A DNA stretch of 17,782 nt from Saccharicrinis sp. UBA6048 (lineage in GTDB: Bacteria > Bacteroidota > Bacteroidia > Bacteroidales > Marinilabiliaceae). A program made the translations under genes and the position numbers. The DNA lies in the NCBI GenBank assembly GCA_002429115.1, contig DIYS01000057.1, forward strand, positions 1-17,782. The letters are read 5' to 3'. Below the pieces are notes generated by a model. The model had not been told where the DNA came from, did no database searches, and saw nothing but the letters and a program-made list of their open reading frames with translations. Of the stretch, positions 16,175-17,782 are shown in pieces; within the stretch, counting starts at the first letter, position 1, and every line of letters begins with the position of its first letter.

Positions 16175-16261
16175 AAGCTTGCCCCGAAAACACGGGGACT
16201 ATTTACAGCAAGCTTAAATATTCTGCCAAAAGATACACTGCTTGCCCCGAGTTTCTCGGGG
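16175..16261. repeat. Paired GCTTGCCCCG hairpins
   Basis: GCTTGCCCCGA occurs at 16178 and again at 16240, each forming a GC-rich hairpin: CCCCG-AAAACA-CGGGG (16182-16197) and CCCCGAG-TTT-CTCGGGG (16245-16261). The first hairpin is itself enclosed by AAGCTTGC and GCAAGCTT. The GC-rich stems stand out against an AT-rich background. Confidence 0.7.
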
Positions 16262-16273
16262 AATTTCAATTTT

Positions 16274-16333
16274 TTGGTACTAACATTAAGACAATCACCT
16301 CATACTATAATTTATTATTAATGTCAATACCAA
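16274..16333. repeat. Spaced inverted repeat upstream of the helical protein gene
   Basis: TTGGTACTAACATTAA (16274-16289) and TTAATGTCAATACCAA (16318-16333) are inverted with 14 of 16 positions complementary and 28 bases between them. It could be a hairpin, an operator-like site or the fossil ends of a small element. Confidence 0.5.
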
Positions 16334-16439
16334 AGATCAACTATTTATACTATATATTTAATGCATGTTAAGCAAATGGCATGGCAATATTGGTGTAAAC
16401 CGTATTCTGTGCTAATTAATTTTCCCTAAACAAAGACGA

Positions 16440-17132
16440 ATGGAAACAACAACATTTAATTTTACCAATGCTGAATTATGCCAGCGCGGCGATAAAATAG
16501 CGGTGGTATATCAACGAGACAAGGCTGAGTTTTTAAACTATGGCTACCCGGTTGAAACGGCAGAAAAAATTGCAAGCAAAACTGAAGAACTCAAGCAATT
16601 CCCTTCGGATGAATACTACGAAGGTGTGCAACAAATGGCGACCAGCGAAAAAAACGTATCGCGCATCAACCTGGTTAATAACCTGATTGACCTGAAAAAC
16701 AGATACAAATTGTCGTACGATCCAAACTCTCCGGATGTTAAAGTATTAAAGCTGCTTAATCCGAACAAGTACAACGATAATGATTTGGTTCAGAAAGCAC
16801 TGCATGTTTACCAGGTGTGCGAGTCAAGATTACCGGTTTTATCGAAACGTATGGTCACTCAGGAAACCCTGGATGCTATAATGGCCGACCGGGCAGCGCT
16901 GGATGACAATATTGACAAACAGGCTACGGCCGTTACGCAGCGTCGCGAGAAAACCATTGAACGAAAACGCATCGCTAATGAGTTGTATAAGCTACTCAGC
17001 GAACTATGTGAAGTAGGTAAATTAATCTGGAAAGATAAAAACGAGGCCTACTACAACGATTATGTCATCTATGGCTCGCAAAAAGCCATTGCTGAACAGG
17101 AGGAAACATCTGAGTTAAATTCAGATTCATAA
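16440..17132 (+). CDS. Unrecognised helical protein, 230 residues
   Basis: I cannot name this family with confidence. The protein is charged and predicted helical throughout, with no signal peptide or membrane segment, so it is probably cytosolic. The central part (about residues 60-130) holds NLIDLKNRYKL and VQKALHVYQVCESRLPVLSKRM. A lysine/arginine-rich, coiled-coil-like stretch follows (about 145-200: DNIDKQATAVTQRREKTIER), then a short acidic Ser/Glu tail. The ATG at 16440 follows a long AT-rich leader with no obvious ribosome binding site, as is common in Bacteroidota. A strong terminator follows, so it is a single-gene unit. It sits between the repeat-rich region and a recombinase gene, which hints at accessory DNA, but nothing in the sequence gives a function. 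Confidence 0.75.
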   Translation: METTTFNFTNAELCQRGDKIAVVYQRDKAEFLNYGYPVETAEKIASKTEELKQFPSDEYYEGVQQMATSEKNVSRINLVNNLIDLKNRYKLSYDPNSPDVKVLKLLNPNKYNDNDLVQKALHVYQVCESRLPVLSKRMVTQETLDAIMADRAALDDNIDKQATAVTQRREKTIERKRIANELYKLLSELCEVGKLIWKDKNEAYYNDYVIYGSQKAIAEQEETSELNSDS

Positions 17133-17160
17133 TATTAACACAGTAAATTGCTTAACATGG

Positions 17161-17190
17161 GCCTATCCTATTTTTCGGATAGGCTTTTTC
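17161..17190 (+). terminator. Intrinsic terminator
   Basis: The 8-bp stem GCCTATCC / GGATAGGC (17161-17168, 17177-17184) is followed by TTTTTC. It lies 29 bases after the stop of the helical protein gene. Confidence 0.88.
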
Positions 17191-17220
17191 AGTTTATTAA
17201 ATCAATCAAAACTACCAGTA

Positions 17221-17782
17221 ATGACTTCTAAGCCGAACATAACACTCACGAATGAAACCCATCGAAATCAAGCTATAATTGCTTTCAGGTTTGACTATAA
17301 TCAAGAACTAATTGTGCTTGTTAAACAATTACCACATACCTACTGGAGTCAGAGTAGGCATTTGTGGTATCAACCTGCAAATATATTTGACCTTAATAAG
17401 GTATTTCAGCATTTTAAAGGATTGGCCTATTTAAACTATTCGGCACTTCAAAAACAAACACCAGAGACTGGCAACAACACGTCGAAAAAGCGAAATTATT
17501 TGCACCGACAGACCAGTGCACTACCTGAAGGCTATGCTGAGAAACTCGAACAAAAACGTTATAGCGAAAGCACACAGCGTACTTATAAGGCCTATATGAA
17601 AGACTTTGTTTATGCTTTTAGAGATGACAATATAAAGGAGCTACACACTGGTAAGATCAATGACTATCTACTAAACCTGATAAGGGAAAATAAAATAAGT
17701 GCATCGGAGCAAAACCAACGCATAAGCGCCATTAAGTTCTACTATGAAAAGGTGTTGGAACAGTCAAAAGTTAACTACGAGC
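17221..17782 (+). CDS. Tyrosine recombinase (integrase), N-terminal part only
   Basis: An ATG at 17221 opens a frame that stays open to the window edge (187 residues visible). The first ~90 residues contain HRNQAIIAFRFDYNQELI and VKQLPHTYWSQSRHLWYQP, the N-terminal extension of a Bacteroidota group of XerC/D- or integron-integrase-like recombinases. Residues about 105-187 look like the SAM-like core-binding domain (RYSESTQRTYKAYMKDFVYAF ... ISASEQNQRISAIKFYYEKVL). The catalytic Arg-His-Arg-Tyr domain lies beyond the edge, so activity cannot be judged. It begins 30 bases after the preceding terminator. It may act on nearby sites or be a stable chromosomal recombinase. No att site is evident. 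Confidence 0.85.
   Translation, partial: MTSKPNITLTNETHRNQAIIAFRFDYNQELIVLVKQLPHTYWSQSRHLWYQPANIFDLNKVFQHFKGLAYLNYSALQKQTPETGNNTSKKRNYLHRQTSALPEGYAEKLEQKRYSESTQRTYKAYMKDFVYAFRDDNIKELHTGKINDYLLNLIRENKISASEQNQRISAIKFYYEKVLEQSKVNYE

Noticed and set aside
16078..16269. A 63-codon minus-strand frame
   Set aside because: It runs through both CCCCG hairpins and the heptamer tract, has no plausible start context and shows no recognisable protein.

Overview
The window is a chromosomal stretch of a Bacteroidota bacterium. Supporting signs are the gene families (SPOR-like repeat protein beside a polysaccharide export pair, long secreted BNR/VPS10-type propeller protein, CIA30 and SRPBCC pair, mitochondrial-type aconitase), the scarcity of clear Shine-Dalgarno sites, and a TTG-N20-TACTTTTG promoter before the GAPDH gene, which fits the Bacteroidota -33/-7 consensus. 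The AT-rich, marine-type gene set suggests Cytophagales or Marinilabiliales, but I cannot fix the order. I saw no rRNA, tRNA or CRISPR array.

Layout. (1) 1-3713: the 3' end of a tandem SPOR-like protein, then a Wza-type export lipoprotein and a Wzc-type tyrosine autokinase, tightly spaced and probably one operon for exopolysaccharide or capsule export. (2) 3839-7120: a 1093-residue secreted BNR-repeat protein. (3) 7269-8093: an acidic two-repeat hypothetical protein, a possible 19-residue hydrophobic peptide and a 43-residue lipoprotein. (4) 8338-9345: GAPDH with its own promoter and terminator. (5) 9346-10089: gene-free, holding a 262-bp near-perfectly centred palindrome flanked by TATTA direct repeats, which looks like a miniature inverted-repeat transposable element (MITE). 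(6) 10090-12502, minus strand: CIA30 protein, SRPBCC protein and a MacB/FtsX-type ABC permease. (7) 12627-14891: aconitase, divergent from the permease. (8) 14947-16439: 1.5 kb without a credible gene, packed with repeats. It has a tandemly duplicated 276-bp unit made of REP-like hairpins carrying the GTRG foot motif, a 63-bp minisatellite, a heptamer tract and CCCCG hairpins. (9) 16440-17132: an unrecognised helical protein. (10) 17221 to the right edge: the N-terminal part of a tyrosine recombinase.

The ordinary genes cover cell-surface polysaccharide export, central carbon metabolism (glycolysis and TCA cycle) and envelope functions. The least described material is non-coding: the MITE-like palindrome, the REP-type duplicated unit and the minisatellite. 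The last two lie between core metabolism and a recombinase, so 14.9-17.8 kb looks like a plastic, accessory segment. I found no complete new defence or effector system, and the strongest leads are these repeat elements.
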